DNA of 64,000 bases from Clostridia bacterium (GTDB taxonomy: Bacteria > Bacillota > Clostridia > UMGS1840): the NCBI GenBank assembly GCA_017468465.1, contig JAFUIN010000019.1, forward strand, positions 1 through 64,000. The letters are read 5' to 3'. The translations under genes were made by a program, and so were the position numbers. The notes beneath the pieces were generated by a model. That model was given only the letters and a program-made list of their open reading frames with translations. It was not told the DNA's origin and searched no databases. This document shows, piece by piece, positions 55,683 through 64,000 of the stretch (position 1 is its first letter; each line of letters opens with the position of its first letter).

Positions 55683-56981
55683 TTAAATATTTCCTTTTTT
55701 CAAGTAAGAAATATATTCATCCTGTGTAAATAAAGGTTTGAAGTTTTTAATTACCTGTTTTGCTTTTTTTGCATCATCAAAAAGTAATTCAGAAGCTGTT
55801 GCGGCTAAAATTTTTGCAGCACCAAGATATGCCACATCGGGATTAGAAACCAAAAAATCTTTGGAATGAATCGTTCCAAAAAAACCACCGATGGATGGTT
55901 GAACCGTAGGAATGACACAGCTTACATCACCAATATCAGAAGAACCAACTGCCGGAACCCCATGTATCACCGCATTTTCTCCTAACACATCGGTTGCAAT
56001 TACATCCATTACATCATTGATATCTTCACTTTCCTGTAACGGCAAAAAGCCAAGCATATCATCAATGGTAACAGTAGTGCCAATCATTTGTGATGCACCT
56101 TCTACAGCACGATTCACCGCTTCACTTCCCTTACGGATTGCATCAAAGGCTGCACCTCGTACATAGGTTTCAATGCAAACTTCATCGGGAACAGAATTTA
56201 CCACATCGCCACCTTTTGTAATAATGGGATGAATCCGGATATGCTCTTCTTCGGTAAAGGTATCGCGGTTAGAGTGAATCCCTAAAATTGCAAGAGCGGC
56301 AGCGTTTAGTGCATTCACTCCCTCATCGGGGCGGCTGCCGTGTGCCGCTTTTCCGTGGAAGGTAATCGTTTTTGCCATAAATCCTAAATTAGAGGTTCTG
56401 GAGTAGAATTTTGCATCAGGTGCTTGGGTTTGTGCATGAATCATCATCACAATATCCACGTCACGAAAAGCACCTTCGTAAAGTAACTGCTGTTTTCCAC
56501 CAAAATATTCAATTTTACCCTTTGTTTTTAATTCTTTACGGGAAGATAAATCAATAAACTCTTCTGCCGGTACAGCAAATAGCGTAATTTTACCACAAAG
56601 CTCATCCAAAATTCCACTTTTTTGCAAGCCGATTGCAGCTCCTAACATGGCTGTAATCTGCGCATGATGACCACAAGCGTGCGCTTCACCATTCTCTCCT
56701 TCAAACGGATGACCCTTACAAATCAAAGCATCCATTTCACCGATAATACAAACATTTGGACCTTCTTTTTTGCTGTTAAGTGTCGCTTTCACTCCGGTAA
56801 GCGCATAGGGATACTCATAGGATATTTCCAAATCATCAAAGGTTTTGCGAACCAACTGAGATGTTTTTTCTTCAAAATATCCAAGCTCCGGATTTTTGAG
56901 CAGTTCATCTGCAATTTGCGTGATTTTTTCCTTGTGCGCATCTATGGTGTTATATAATTTTTGTTTCAGCATTTCCAGCAT
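55683..56981 (-). CDS. M20-family amidohydrolase/peptidase
   Basis: Metal-dependent amidohydrolase related to AbgB and N-acyl-amino-acid amidohydrolases, 432 residues. GEMDALICKGHPF and ACGHHAQITAMLGAA hold metal ligands, VPAEEFIDL the catalytic glutamate pair, and GKAAHGSRPDEGVNAL the dimerisation-domain region. The substrate is unknown; the family includes p-aminobenzoyl-glutamate hydrolase, and folT-folC lies next door, but it has its own promoter and terminator. ATG 56981 lies behind AGGAGAATG. Confidence 0.9.
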   Translation of the reverse strand: MLEMLKQKLYNTIDAHKEKITQIADELLKNPELGYFEEKTSQLVRKTFDDLEISYEYPYALTGVKATLNSKKEGPNVCIIGEMDALICKGHPFEGENGEAHACGHHAQITAMLGAAIGLQKSGILDELCGKITLFAVPAEEFIDLSSRKELKTKGKIEYFGGKQQLLYEGAFRDVDIVMMIHAQTQAPDAKFYSRTSNLGFMAKTITFHGKAAHGSRPDEGVNALNAAALAILGIHSNRDTFTEEEHIRIHPIITKGGDVVNSVPDEVCIETYVRGAAFDAIRKGSEAVNRAVEGASQMIGTTVTIDDMLGFLPLQESEDINDVMDVIATDVLGENAVIHGVPAVGSSDIGDVSCVIPTVQPSIGGFFGTIHSKDFLVSNPDVAYLGAAKILAATASELLFDDAKKAKQVIKNFKPLFTQDEYISYLKKGNI

Positions 56982-57013
56982 GTTACATTCTCCTATTGTA
57001 TGTGATGGACTTA

Positions 57014-57042
57014 ATTATATCATTATCCAGATTTAATGTCAA
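57014..57042 (-). promoter_or_regulatory. Promoter of the M20 amidohydrolase gene
   Basis: TTGACA (57042-57037), 17 bases, TATAAT (57019-57014) on the minus strand. Confidence 0.88.
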
Positions 57043-57051
57043 ATTATTTAT

Positions 57052-57087
57052 AAAAAATAGCTGTGAACATTCATTCACAGCTATTTT
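57052..57087 (-). terminator. Terminator of ppdK
   Basis: AAAATAGCTGTGAA (57054-57067) pairs with TTCACAGCTATTTT (57074-57087), followed on the minus strand by T. It lies 31 bases after the ppdK stop. Confidence 0.9.
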
Positions 57088-57118
57088 CCTTATGCTATAT
57101 TACAACTAAAATTGCATC

Positions 57119-59743
57119 TTAGCCTTTGATTGCAGCCTGAGCAGCAGCCAGTCTTGCAATCGGTACACGGAAGGGAGAACAAGAAACATAGTCCAATCCG
57201 ATTTTGTGGCAGAATTCAACGGAAACAGGGTCACCGCCGTGTTCACCACAGATACCGCAATGAATTTCAGGACGAGCTTTTTTACCTAAGGTAACAGCTA
57301 ATTCCATCAATTTACCAACACCGTTCTGGTCCAATTTAGCAAAGGGATCGTTTTCAAAGATTTTTGCATCATAGTATGCATCTAAGAATTTGCCGGCATC
57401 GTCACGGGAGAAGCCGTAAGTCATCTGAGTTAAGTCATTGGTACCGAAGCAGAAGAATTCAGCTTCTTTTGCAATATCGTCTGCAGTTAAAGCAGCTCTG
57501 GGAATTTCAATCATAGTACCAACTTCATATTTCAAGTCGGTGCCGGAAGCAGCAACTTCTGCATCAGCAGTTGCAACAACAGCAGCTTTTACATATTTTA
57601 ATTCTTTGATATCGCCAACTAAAGGAATCATAATTTCGGGAACGATGTTCCAATCCGGATGAGCTTTTTTCACATTGATAGCTGCACGGATAACTGCTTT
57701 GGTCTGCATTTTTGCAATTTCCGGATAGGCAACTGCCAGACGGCATCCTCTGTGACCCATCATGGGGTTGAATTCGTGTAAGGAAGCGATAATAGCTTTG
57801 ATATCTTCCACAGTTTTGCCCTGAGCTTTTGCTAAAGCAGCAATGTCAGCTTCTTCGGTGGGAACAAACTCATGCAGCGGAGGATCTAAGAAACGGATAC
57901 AAACCGGATTTCCTTCCAGCGCTTCATACAGTTTTTCAAAGTCACCCTGCTGATAGGGCAGGATTTTTTCCAGTGCAACTTCTCTTTCTTCAACAGTATC
58001 GGAGCAAATCATTTCACGGAATGCAGCGATTCTGTCTGCTTCAAAGAACATATGCTCGGTACGGCACAGACCAATACCTTCAGCACCCAGTTCAACAGCT
58101 TTTTTCGCATCAGCAGGAGTATCAGCATTGGTTCTAACTTTCAGAGTTCTGAATTCGTCAGCCCAATCCATAATTCTGCCGAATTCACCAGCGATTTCAG
58201 CATCAACGGTGGGGATAATACCATCATAGATGTTACCGGTTGAACCGTCGATGGAGATTTCATCGCCTTCTACAAAGGTTTTACCAGCCAAAGTGAATTT
58301 CTTGTTTTCTTCGTCCATATTGATGTCGCCACAACCGGATACGCAGCAAGTACCCATACCACGAGCAACTACTGCAGCGTGAGAGGTCATACCGCCACGA
58401 ACGGTTAAGATACCCTGGGATGCTTTCATACCGGTGATATCTTCAGGAGAAGTTTCTAATCTAACCAAGATAACTTTTTTGCCCTGAGCGTTCCAGGTTT
58501 CAGCATCTTCAGCAGTAAATACGATCTGACCGCAAGCAGCTCCGGGAGATGCACCTAAACCTCTGCCCATGGGAGTAGCAGCTTTCAGTGCTTTTGCATC
58601 AAACTGGGGATGTAACAGAGTATCTAAGTTTCTGGGGTCGATCATAGCAACAGCCTGTTTCTTATCGATCATGCCTTCGTCAACTAAGTCGCAAGCGATT
58701 TTCAAAGCAGCTTTTGCAGTTCTCTTACCATTTCTGGTCTGGAGCATATAGAGTTTTTTGTTTTCAATGGTGAACTCCATGTCCTGCATATCTCTGTAAT
58801 GATCTTCTAAAATTGCACAAACTTTATTAAATTCTGCAAATGCTTCAGGGAAGGTTTCAGCCATCTGTGCAATCGGCATCGGAGTACGAACGCCGGCAAC
58901 AACGTCTTCACCCTGAGCGTTTACCAAGAATTCACCCATCAAGCCTTTTTCGCCGGTTGCAGGGTCACGGGTAAATGCAACACCGGTACCACAGTTATCA
59001 CCCATGTTACCGAATGCCATCATCTGTACGTTAACAGCGGTACCCCAGGAATAAGGAATATCGTTGTCTCTTCTGTATACATTTGCACGGGGGTTGTCCC
59101 AAGAACGGAATACAGCTTCAACAGCACCCATCAGCTGTTCTTTGGGATCAGCCGGGAAATCTTTACCAATTTTTGCTTTGTATTCAGCTTTGAACTGGCC
59201 TGCTAATTCTTTCAAATCGTCTGCAGTCAGCTCAACGTCCTGAGTAACACCTTTTTTCTCTTTCATTTCGTCGATAAGTTCTTCAAAGTATTTCTTACCA
59301 ACTTCCATTACTACGTCAGAATACATCTGAATGAATCTTCTGTAGCAGTCCCAAGCCCATCTTGCATTACCGGTTTTTGCTGCCATGGTTTCAACAACAT
59401 CTTCGTTCAAACCTAAGTTCAGGATGGTATCCATCATACCGGGCATAGATGCTCTCGCACCGGAACGTACAGAAACCAGCAACGGATTTTCTTTATCACC
59501 AAATTTTTTGCCGCAAATAGCTTCCATTTTGGTAATGTTTTCCATAATTTCAGCCTGAATTTCAGCATTGATGGTTCTGCCATCTTCATAATACTGAGTA
59601 CAAGCCTCTGTAGATACAGTGAAGCCCTGGGGAACAGGAAGACCGATTTTGGTCATTTCAGCAAGGTTTGCGCCTTTACCGCCCAGCAGTTCACGCATTG
59701 TTGCGTCACCTTCGGAAAAAAGGTATACAAATTTTTTACCCAT
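57119..59743 (-). CDS. ppdK: Pyruvate, phosphate dikinase
   Basis: Interconverts pyruvate, ATP and phosphate with phosphoenolpyruvate, AMP and pyrophosphate; in fermenting Clostridia it often replaces or supplements pyruvate kinase. 874 residues, the same size as the well-studied Clostridium symbiosum enzyme. The swivelling domain has GGMTSHAAVVARG with the phosphorylated His455. The PEP-binding barrel ends with IHCGICGEHGGDP. KGANLAEM.KIGLPVP.GF is the ATP-grasp opening. It is monocistronic, with its own promoter and terminator. Confidence 0.98.
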   Translation of the reverse strand: MGKKFVYLFSEGDATMRELLGGKGANLAEMTKIGLPVPQGFTVSTEACTQYYEDGRTINAEIQAEIMENITKMEAICGKKFGDKENPLLVSVRSGARASMPGMMDTILNLGLNEDVVETMAAKTGNARWAWDCYRRFIQMYSDVVMEVGKKYFEELIDEMKEKKGVTQDVELTADDLKELAGQFKAEYKAKIGKDFPADPKEQLMGAVEAVFRSWDNPRANVYRRDNDIPYSWGTAVNVQMMAFGNMGDNCGTGVAFTRDPATGEKGLMGEFLVNAQGEDVVAGVRTPMPIAQMAETFPEAFAEFNKVCAILEDHYRDMQDMEFTIENKKLYMLQTRNGKRTAKAALKIACDLVDEGMIDKKQAVAMIDPRNLDTLLHPQFDAKALKAATPMGRGLGASPGAACGQIVFTAEDAETWNAQGKKVILVRLETSPEDITGMKASQGILTVRGGMTSHAAVVARGMGTCCVSGCGDINMDEENKKFTLAGKTFVEGDEISIDGSTGNIYDGIIPTVDAEIAGEFGRIMDWADEFRTLKVRTNADTPADAKKAVELGAEGIGLCRTEHMFFEADRIAAFREMICSDTVEEREVALEKILPYQQGDFEKLYEALEGNPVCIRFLDPPLHEFVPTEEADIAALAKAQGKTVEDIKAIIASLHEFNPMMGHRGCRLAVAYPEIAKMQTKAVIRAAINVKKAHPDWNIVPEIMIPLVGDIKELKYVKAAVVATADAEVAASGTDLKYEVGTMIEIPRAALTADDIAKEAEFFCFGTNDLTQMTYGFSRDDAGKFLDAYYDAKIFENDPFAKLDQNGVGKLMELAVTLGKKARPEIHCGICGEHGGDPVSVEFCHKIGLDYVSCSPFRVPIARLAAAQAAIKG

Positions 59744-59861
59744 TAGTAAAATCCTCCATAAGTATATAATGTTATTTTTTACAAAATAATATAGAAAACC
59801 ATATTTCGTTCAAAAAATATTCTTTTGAAACCCTAACAAAATATGACAATCCATCTGTAGT

Positions 59862-59889
59862 ATTATATCACAAATCTCAAATTTGTAAA
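59862..59889 (-). promoter_or_regulatory. Promoter of ppdK
   Basis: TTTACA (59889-59884), 16 bases, TATAAT (59867-59862) on the minus strand, leaving a leader of about 110 bases in which I see no clear structure. Confidence 0.7.
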
Positions 59890-59953
59890 GGGTTTTTGCA
59901 GAACTTTTCCGAATTTTTTCTTATTTTTTTCTTTTTCAACTAAAATTTTTTAT

Positions 59954-59990
59954 AAAAAAATCAGATTGAACCAAAAAATGATGCAATCTG
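59954..59990 (-). terminator. Terminator of spoIIR
   Basis: CAGATTG/CAATCTG (59962-59968 with 59984-59990) around a 15-base loop, followed on the minus strand by seven T. It begins 21 bases after the spoIIR stop. Confidence 0.8.
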
Positions 59991-60011
59991 ACCGTAATTT
60001 TAACCAAAATC

Positions 60012-60623
60012 TTAAAAAATAGACTCAAAAAATTCCAATATTTTGAATTTACAAACCAACTGTTTTTTGTTGCCGGTAATAAAAGCTGCTTCTTTTTCTG
60101 ACAACACATGATGGAGAATCTCTTGCTGGGCGTTTGTTTGCTCTGTAACGCCTTCCAAGGCGCAAAGAGACGGATACATTACACAAAAGAAATTTTCTCC
60201 ATTTCCCTCCCCTAAAGTTACCGAAATTGCATCATATATCCCAGCGGGCAATACAAACCCAGTATACTCGCGAACCGGAAATGCTTTTTTTCCGACTGTA
60301 ACCATGCAGCGATATGGCATATTATTTGCTGCCAAAATCTCATTGGCTATTTCTTCTATTTCAGTTTGATGTTCATTGAAATAAACCAAAGCCATTTCTT
60401 TGGATGTAATGCCTGATAAATCAAGCTGAGAAAATATCTCGTTTCTGATTTCCCATTTTACTGTCTGGTCGTTTTCGTCGTTACTGTTTGCGATGATATG
60501 AAACCTGACAAATTCATTTTTGATTTCTCCTGCATTTGCCATTGTTCCGATGAAATTACCGAGAAACAATGCAACAAGTAGACTGCAAATGACGGTTTTT
60601 TTATACACAAAAAACTTTCTCAT
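60012..60623 (-). CDS. spoIIR: Stage II sporulation protein R (SpoIIR)
   Basis: Forespore-made signalling protein that triggers processing of pro-SigE in the mother cell. 203 residues with a signal sequence (~8-32). RFHIIANSNDENDQTVKWEIR is the SpoIIR core; FPVREYTGFVLPAGIYDAISVTLGEGNGENFFCVMYPSLCALE matches the conserved second half, with its W/F-rich 'GEGxGxNFFCVMYPxLC' motif. ATG 60623 lies behind GGAGG. Its presence is strong evidence that the organism sporulates. Just upstream lies a terminator overlapping a SigF-like promoter. Confidence 0.95.
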   Translation of the reverse strand: MRKFFVYKKTVICSLLVALFLGNFIGTMANAGEIKNEFVRFHIIANSNDENDQTVKWEIRNEIFSQLDLSGITSKEMALVYFNEHQTEIEEIANEILAANNMPYRCMVTVGKKAFPVREYTGFVLPAGIYDAISVTLGEGNGENFFCVMYPSLCALEGVTEQTNAQQEILHHVLSEKEAAFITGNKKQLVCKFKILEFFESIF

Positions 60624-60635
60624 AAAAATTCCTCC

Positions 60636-60669
60636 AAAAAAAGAATCGTATCTTGCAACACGATTCTTT
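60636..60669 (-). terminator. Terminator between ispE and spoIIR
   Basis: AAAGAATCGT/ACGATTCTTT (60640-60649 with 60660-60669), a ten-base loop, and a seven-T run on the minus strand. It ends the ispE transcript one base before the spoIIR Shine-Dalgarno (60635-60631). Confidence 0.85.
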
Positions 60670-60690
60670 CCAAATGTGAAAATTTTATTC
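60663..60690 (-). promoter_or_regulatory. Possible SigF-type promoter of spoIIR
   Basis: On the minus strand GAATA (60690-60686), 14 bases, then GGAAAGAAT (60671-60663). The -10 fits the GGNNANANT pattern of SigF promoters exactly; the -35 is one base off GYATA and the spacing slightly short. In Bacillus spoIIR is SigF-dependent. No SigA promoter is visible here. Confidence 0.5.
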
Positions 60691-61542
60691 AGGAATTTCC
60701 ATCAAAAATACTTGCTTATCCATCAGAAGCAGTTTTTCTTCTGCTTGTTTTGCCTGCTCGTAAGAATCAAAAATTCCAAACACAGAAGGACCGCTTCCGC
60801 TCATAATACTGCCCAAGGCATTATACTCCAGCATAATACTTTTGTACTCTGCAATGATTGGATGCTTTTTTACTGTCACATCTTCCAACACGTTATACAT
60901 GCGTCTGCAAAGACCGTTCAAATCACGCTGTTTTAAGGCTGAAATCGCACCATTTGTGTCCGGATGGAGCTCTATGCGGGAAGCATTTAACGCCAAAAAA
61001 ACTTCCTTTGTAGAAACGTTCAAATATTTTGGTTTAATCAGCACCAGCCAACAAGGAGGAAGCTTCGGAAGAGGCTGAAGCTGCTCCCCTGTCCCTTCTG
61101 CCAACGCAATTCCTCCTTGCAAACAAAAAGGAACATCCTTTCCGATTTTATTGCCGATTGCTTGTAATTGTTCCAGGGAAAGCCCTGCGTCAAACAGTTG
61201 ATTTAAGCCCTTTAATACAGCTGCCGCATCTGTGCTTCCGCCTGCAAGACCAGCGCTGACCGGAATATTTTTTTGGATTTCAATGTGTACTCCGGCAGAG
61301 ATATTTGTTTCCAAAAAGAACTGTTTGGCAGCCTGATAGGCAATATTTTTCTGATTATTCGGTAAAAAGCTTAAATTAGTGCTGACCGAAATGTCATCGC
61401 TCTTTGTAAGAAACACTTTATCCGAAAGCGGAATTTCCATCATAATCATTCTTAAATCATGATATCCATCTTCTCGTTTCCTGAGTACATCCAGCGTCAA
61501 ATTGATTTTAGCGTTTGCATTCAAAATAATGTTATTCATCAT
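60685..61542 (-). CDS. ispE: 4-diphosphocytidyl-2-C-methyl-D-erythritol kinase
   Basis: GHMP kinase of the non-mevalonate isoprenoid route. NANAKINLTLDVLRKREDGYHDL is the family opening, PVSAGLAGGSTDAAAVLKGLN the ATP-binding loop, and MSGSGPSVFGIF the third GHMP motif. 285 residues. ATG 61542 overlaps the S41 gene stop by 11 bases and has GAGG nine bases upstream. Confidence 0.97.
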   Translation of the reverse strand: MMNNIILNANAKINLTLDVLRKREDGYHDLRMIMMEIPLSDKVFLTKSDDISVSTNLSFLPNNQKNIAYQAAKQFFLETNISAGVHIEIQKNIPVSAGLAGGSTDAAAVLKGLNQLFDAGLSLEQLQAIGNKIGKDVPFCLQGGIALAEGTGEQLQPLPKLPPCWLVLIKPKYLNVSTKEVFLALNASRIELHPDTNGAISALKQRDLNGLCRRMYNVLEDVTVKKHPIIAEYKSIMLEYNALGSIMSGSGPSVFGIFDSYEQAKQAEEKLLLMDKQVFLMEIPE

Positions 61543-62719
61543 TTTTTATAACCTCAATGGCTTTTTGAAGTTGTGTATCTTGTTCTTCCGGCATCAAAAA
61601 CACACTGATATTGCGATTCTCAACATCTATTTCGATATCCGGAGCCAATCCGATTTTATGGATATTATCGCCGTTTGGTAAGAAATATTCTGCTACAGTT
61701 AACAACACGGCACTGTCGGAATCTATTGTAAAGGTTTGCCCTACAACGCCTTTTCCAAATGAATTTTTACCAACCAGTTTTGCATTGTTGTTATCACGCA
61801 ATCCACCTGCCAGAAGCTCTGCAGCACTTGCTGTTCCCTCGTTAATCAATACACAAATGGGGATGCTTACCGCATGTTCATCATCCGAAGTTTCTTTGAT
61901 TTCGGATCCGTCGGTATACTTGATGGAAACAATGGTCCCCTTCGGCATAAAATAATCAGCAATAGAAACAACACTGTCCAATGTGCCGCCCGAATTAGAA
62001 CGCAAATCTACAATTAACCCTTTTAATGAATTCAAGTCCAGCTCTTTCATTTTATTTTTGAATTCTGTATCGGTAGCAACATCAAAGCTGGAAATTCGTA
62101 CATAACCGATGTGGTCCTTCAGTTGTTTTACCTTAACGGTTTCAACTGATACCGCACTTCTTGTCAAGGTCAGTGGACGAACCTCTCCCAATGGCGTCAG
62201 AACTTCCAACTCTACAGTTTCTCCCGGCAAGCCGCGGATTTTATCAACCACCTCATCTAATTGATCACCGCTTACAGTTTCTCCATATACTTTGATAATT
62301 TTATCACCGGTTTGAATTCCTGCTTTTTGGGCGGCAGACCCGTCAAATGAGTTAATTACAGTGATAAATCCATTTTCGTCAACAGTGATTTCAACACCAA
62401 TGCCAACATAATTTCCTTCCACTTCTTCTGTAAAAGAAGTTAAATTATCACCAGAAATATAACTGGAAAATGGGTCATTTAACTGATAAACATAACCTTC
62501 CATTGCTCGTTCAAAAGCAGCATCGCTGTCAATGCTGTCTCTGAAATAATAATGCTCTTCAATAATATCATTCAGTTTTTTTATTTTCAGCGCCTCGTCT
62601 ACATAGCTTCCGGCATTCATCCCGCTTCTTTCATTCAGAATACCGGCAAAATATCCGATAAATCCAATCAGAATTGCAAGCACAAAGTAGATAATTTTTT
62701 TCCAAATGTTTGATTTCAT
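61532..62719 (-). CDS. S41 C-terminal processing protease (CtpB-like)
   Basis: 395 residues. One N-terminal membrane segment (IIYFVLAILIGFIGYFAGIL) anchors it outside the membrane. The PDZ domain (~85-165) has EGNYVGIGVEITVDENGFITVINSFDGSAAQKAGI. The protease core has LIVDLRSNSGG, NEGTASAAELL (nucleophile serine) and GKGVVGQ (lysine). No peptidoglycan-binding domain, unlike the S41 gene at 37223. In Bacillus, CtpB acts in the SpoIVFB pathway of sporulation; here it sits between an M23 peptidase and ispE-spoIIR. I choose ATG 62719 with GAGG seven bases upstream. Confidence 0.93.
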   Translation of the reverse strand: MKSNIWKKIIYFVLAILIGFIGYFAGILNERSGMNAGSYVDEALKIKKLNDIIEEHYYFRDSIDSDAAFERAMEGYVYQLNDPFSSYISGDNLTSFTEEVEGNYVGIGVEITVDENGFITVINSFDGSAAQKAGIQTGDKIIKVYGETVSGDQLDEVVDKIRGLPGETVELEVLTPLGEVRPLTLTRSAVSVETVKVKQLKDHIGYVRISSFDVATDTEFKNKMKELDLNSLKGLIVDLRSNSGGTLDSVVSIADYFMPKGTIVSIKYTDGSEIKETSDDEHAVSIPICVLINEGTASAAELLAGGLRDNNNAKLVGKNSFGKGVVGQTFTIDSDSAVLLTVAEYFLPNGDNIHKIGLAPDIEIDVENRNISVFLMPEEQDTQLQKAIEVIKNDE

Positions 62720-62746
62720 TTCAAAGCCTCGTTCTTTTTCAAATTG

Positions 62747-62773
62747 AAGGGCACCGTGATTCACGGTACCCTT
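62747..62773 (-). promoter_or_regulatory. Strong hairpin between the M23 and S41 genes
   Basis: AAGGGCACCGTGA/TCACGGTACCCTT (62747-62759 with 62761-62773) with almost no loop. A T-run follows only on the plus strand, where no gene ends, so on the minus strand it is a hairpin without a terminator tail, about 28 bases before the S41 start. Confidence 0.55.
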
Positions 62774-62812
62774 TTTTAACGATATATGTAATTATAACCG
62801 TTTTTATTTCAA

Positions 62813-63961
62813 TTATTGCAAATAATTCATCGGATTCTTCACTGTTCCGTTTACCGAAACCTCAAAATGCAGATGGGGACCGGTAGACCAACCGGTACTA
62901 CCGACTTTCGCAATTTTTTGTCCTTTTTTTACAACTGCACCCTTGGAAACCAAATTAGAGGAATGGTGTCCGTACAGGGTTGTTGTTCCACCGCCATGGT
63001 CAATTACAATATAATTACCATAAGCACCGGAATAACCGGAAACAATAACAGTTCCATCGGCTGCAGCGACAACCGAAGCACCGCTGGGAGCAGCGATATC
63101 AATTCCTGTGTGCAATTTATAAACTTTCAATACGGGATGCAAACGATTGCCAAAAGGTGAAGTAATTGTATGATAGCCGGGTGCCGGCCAGGTCATAACA
63201 CCACCGGTATACTTCGCTGCGGTTGCTCCATTTTTTTGATTCGATGCAGTAAGGCTTCTGATTTGTGCCTGAATGTTAGCACTTTCCTGCTCAAATTTTT
63301 TATACTCTTGCGTATAGGCACTGATATCTTTTTCCAGCTGTACCATAACCTTGGAGTTCTCATTGATTAACGAGGTAAGCTTTTTCTTTTCAGCGTCTTC
63401 TTTTTCCTTTGCCGATTTGATTTCAGCCTGCTTTTCCTTCAGGACAGCGGTTGCTTCTTCCACCATTTGTTTTTGATTGACAATATCGGCAATCACCTTT
63501 TGGTCATAATCTGCAACCTGGCGAATCATATCAACACGGTAAAAGAAATCTGCTAAGCTCCCGCTGGAAAGAAGAATATCCAGATAGGAAGAATTGTTAT
63601 CCTCGTAAAGTGCCCGCATTCTTAATTTGAACAGCGTTTTATTTTCTTCTTCTTTTTCGGTCAGACGTTCAATTTCTTCTTCCTGTTTGTTAATGTCAGC
63701 CTGAAGTGCAGAAATCTCGTTGCCCAATTTTTTCACACGTTCTGCAACCTCTGCCATCTGTGCATCCAGCTCTTTTTTTCTGGCATCGTACGTTTTTTTC
63801 TCTTGTTTTGCCTGATCAATTTTTTTCTGCGCATCTTGTGCTTTTTGTTGTGCTTGTTGGCTTTTTGCTTCCAAATCAGACTTTGTATCAGCAAATACTG
63901 CACAATTCACACCAAATAGAAAGATGACACAAATCAATATAGAAATCAGTTTTTTGTTCAT
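62813..63961 (-). CDS. Exported M23 peptidase with long coiled coil (EnvC-like)
   Basis: 382 residues. A signal peptide (1-24, VFA) leads to a long coiled coil (~28-115 and ~165-245) of the murein-hydrolase-activator type, then an M23/LytM domain (~260-380). [29 protein letters not shown] and [12 protein letters not shown] hold the zinc ligands, so this copy looks catalytically competent, unlike E. coli EnvC. In Firmicutes such proteins are commonly encoded after ftsE-ftsX and before an S41 protease; the S41 gene follows here, and ftsX may lie just past the right edge. ATG 63961 lies behind GAGGTAA. Confidence 0.93.
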   Translation of the reverse strand: MNKKLISILICVIFLFGVNCAVFADTKSDLEAKSQQAQQKAQDAQKKIDQAKQEKKTYDARKKELDAQMAEVAERVKKLGNEISALQADINKQEEEIERLTEKEEENKTLFKLRMRALYEDNNSSYLDILLSSGSLADFFYRVDMIRQVADYDQKVIADIVNQKQMVEEATAVLKEKQAEIKSAKEKEDAEKKKLTSLINENSKVMVQLEKDISAYTQEYKKFEQESANIQAQIRSLTASNQKNGATAAKYTGGVMTWPAPGYHTITSPFGNRLHPVLKVYKLHTGIDIAAPSGASVVAAADGTVIVSGYSGAYGNYIVIDHGGGTTTLYGHHSSNLVSKGAVVKKGQKIAKVGSTGWSTGPHLHFEVSVNGTVKNPMNYLQ

Positions 63962-64000
63962 AAAGTTACCTCAATTATATCAAACCGCATCCTTAAGAAA

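Noticed and set aside
55683-56981. M20 amidohydrolase as p-aminobenzoyl-glutamate hydrolase AbgB, given folT-folC next door.
   Set aside because: Separate promoter and terminator and only family-level similarity by eye; proximity alone is not enough to assign the substrate.
59744-60011. The 268-base gap between ppdK and spoIIR, checked for a small gene or riboswitch.
   Set aside because: Holds only the ppdK promoter and leader and the spoIIR terminator; the rest is AT-rich with no coding or structured signal.

Overview
The window looks like one contiguous piece of chromosome from an AT-rich, anaerobic, spore-forming Clostridia-type Firmicute, probably an uncultured gut-type lineage. The pointers are spoIIR, a SpoIID-like protein, the [FeFe]-hydrogenase maturases HydE/F/G, a split transketolase, pyruvate phosphate dikinase, a Firmicute-type HPr kinase, a CIRCE heat-shock operator and a tetrahydrofolate riboswitch. 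I see no rRNA, tRNA, CRISPR array, transposase, phage gene or long repeat. Almost every base belongs to a gene or a short regulatory gap.

Layout. 1-295 (-): start of a membrane/coiled-coil protein that runs off the left edge. 544-3347 (+): htpG under a CIRCE operator, then a YitT-family membrane protein. 3338-6601 (-): a four-gene cell-envelope cluster (polysaccharide deacetylase, small beta-domain protein, SpoIID-like protein with three peptidoglycan-binding domains, two-domain peptidoglycan-binding protein). 6715-10827 (-): hydG-hydF-hydE plus an unknown one-TM protein. 10992-12751 (-): split transketolase. 12861-14780 (-): secreted GH26-like protein with copper-amine-oxidase-N repeats. 14979-18548 (+): hprK, pgsA, tmcAL, dGTPase-like gene. 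18690-20231 (+): pfkA and a second pgsA-like gene. 20276-23021 (-): thioesterase, DUF4430 lipoprotein, YesL-like protein, aldose epimerase.

23251-38641 (+) is one long tightly packed run of 16 genes: rimP-nusA-rnpM-L7Ae-infB-rbfA-nrnA-truB-ribF, then a laccase-domain protein, a solute-binding lipoprotein, ddl, murI, a DUF1934 protein, argS and an S41 protease. It has a promoter and leader hairpin at its front and a terminator at its end. 38709-42249 (-): gapA, a sugar-isomerase-like gene and guaB. 42379-53468 (-): smc-ftsY-UPF0182-radical SAM-proB-proA-obg. 53574-55355 (-): folT-folC behind a THF riboswitch. 55683-59743 (-): an M20 amidohydrolase and ppdK. 60012-63961 (-): an M23 peptidase, an S41 protease, ispE and spoIIR.

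The genes describe a fermentative anaerobe: glycolysis (pfkA, gapA, ppdK), pentose phosphate interconversion (split tkt), hydrogen metabolism (hydEFG; no hydrogenase subunit here), folate salvage (folT-folC), non-mevalonate isoprenoid synthesis (ispE), cell-wall building and remodelling (ddl, murI, M23, S41, deacetylase) and sporulation.

Most noteworthy for a second look: the deacetylase/SpoIID-PGBD cluster as a candidate undescribed spore or cell-wall module; the THF riboswitch whose expression hairpin both contains the folT Shine-Dalgarno and ends in a U-run; a terminator before spoIIR whose 5' arm overlaps a SigF-like -10; a matching terminator just before hydG; an SMC with both coiled-coil arms shortened by about the same amount; and an unknown membrane protein in the hydrogenase-maturation operon. 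All starts were chosen by reading ribosome-binding sites by eye; no database search was run.
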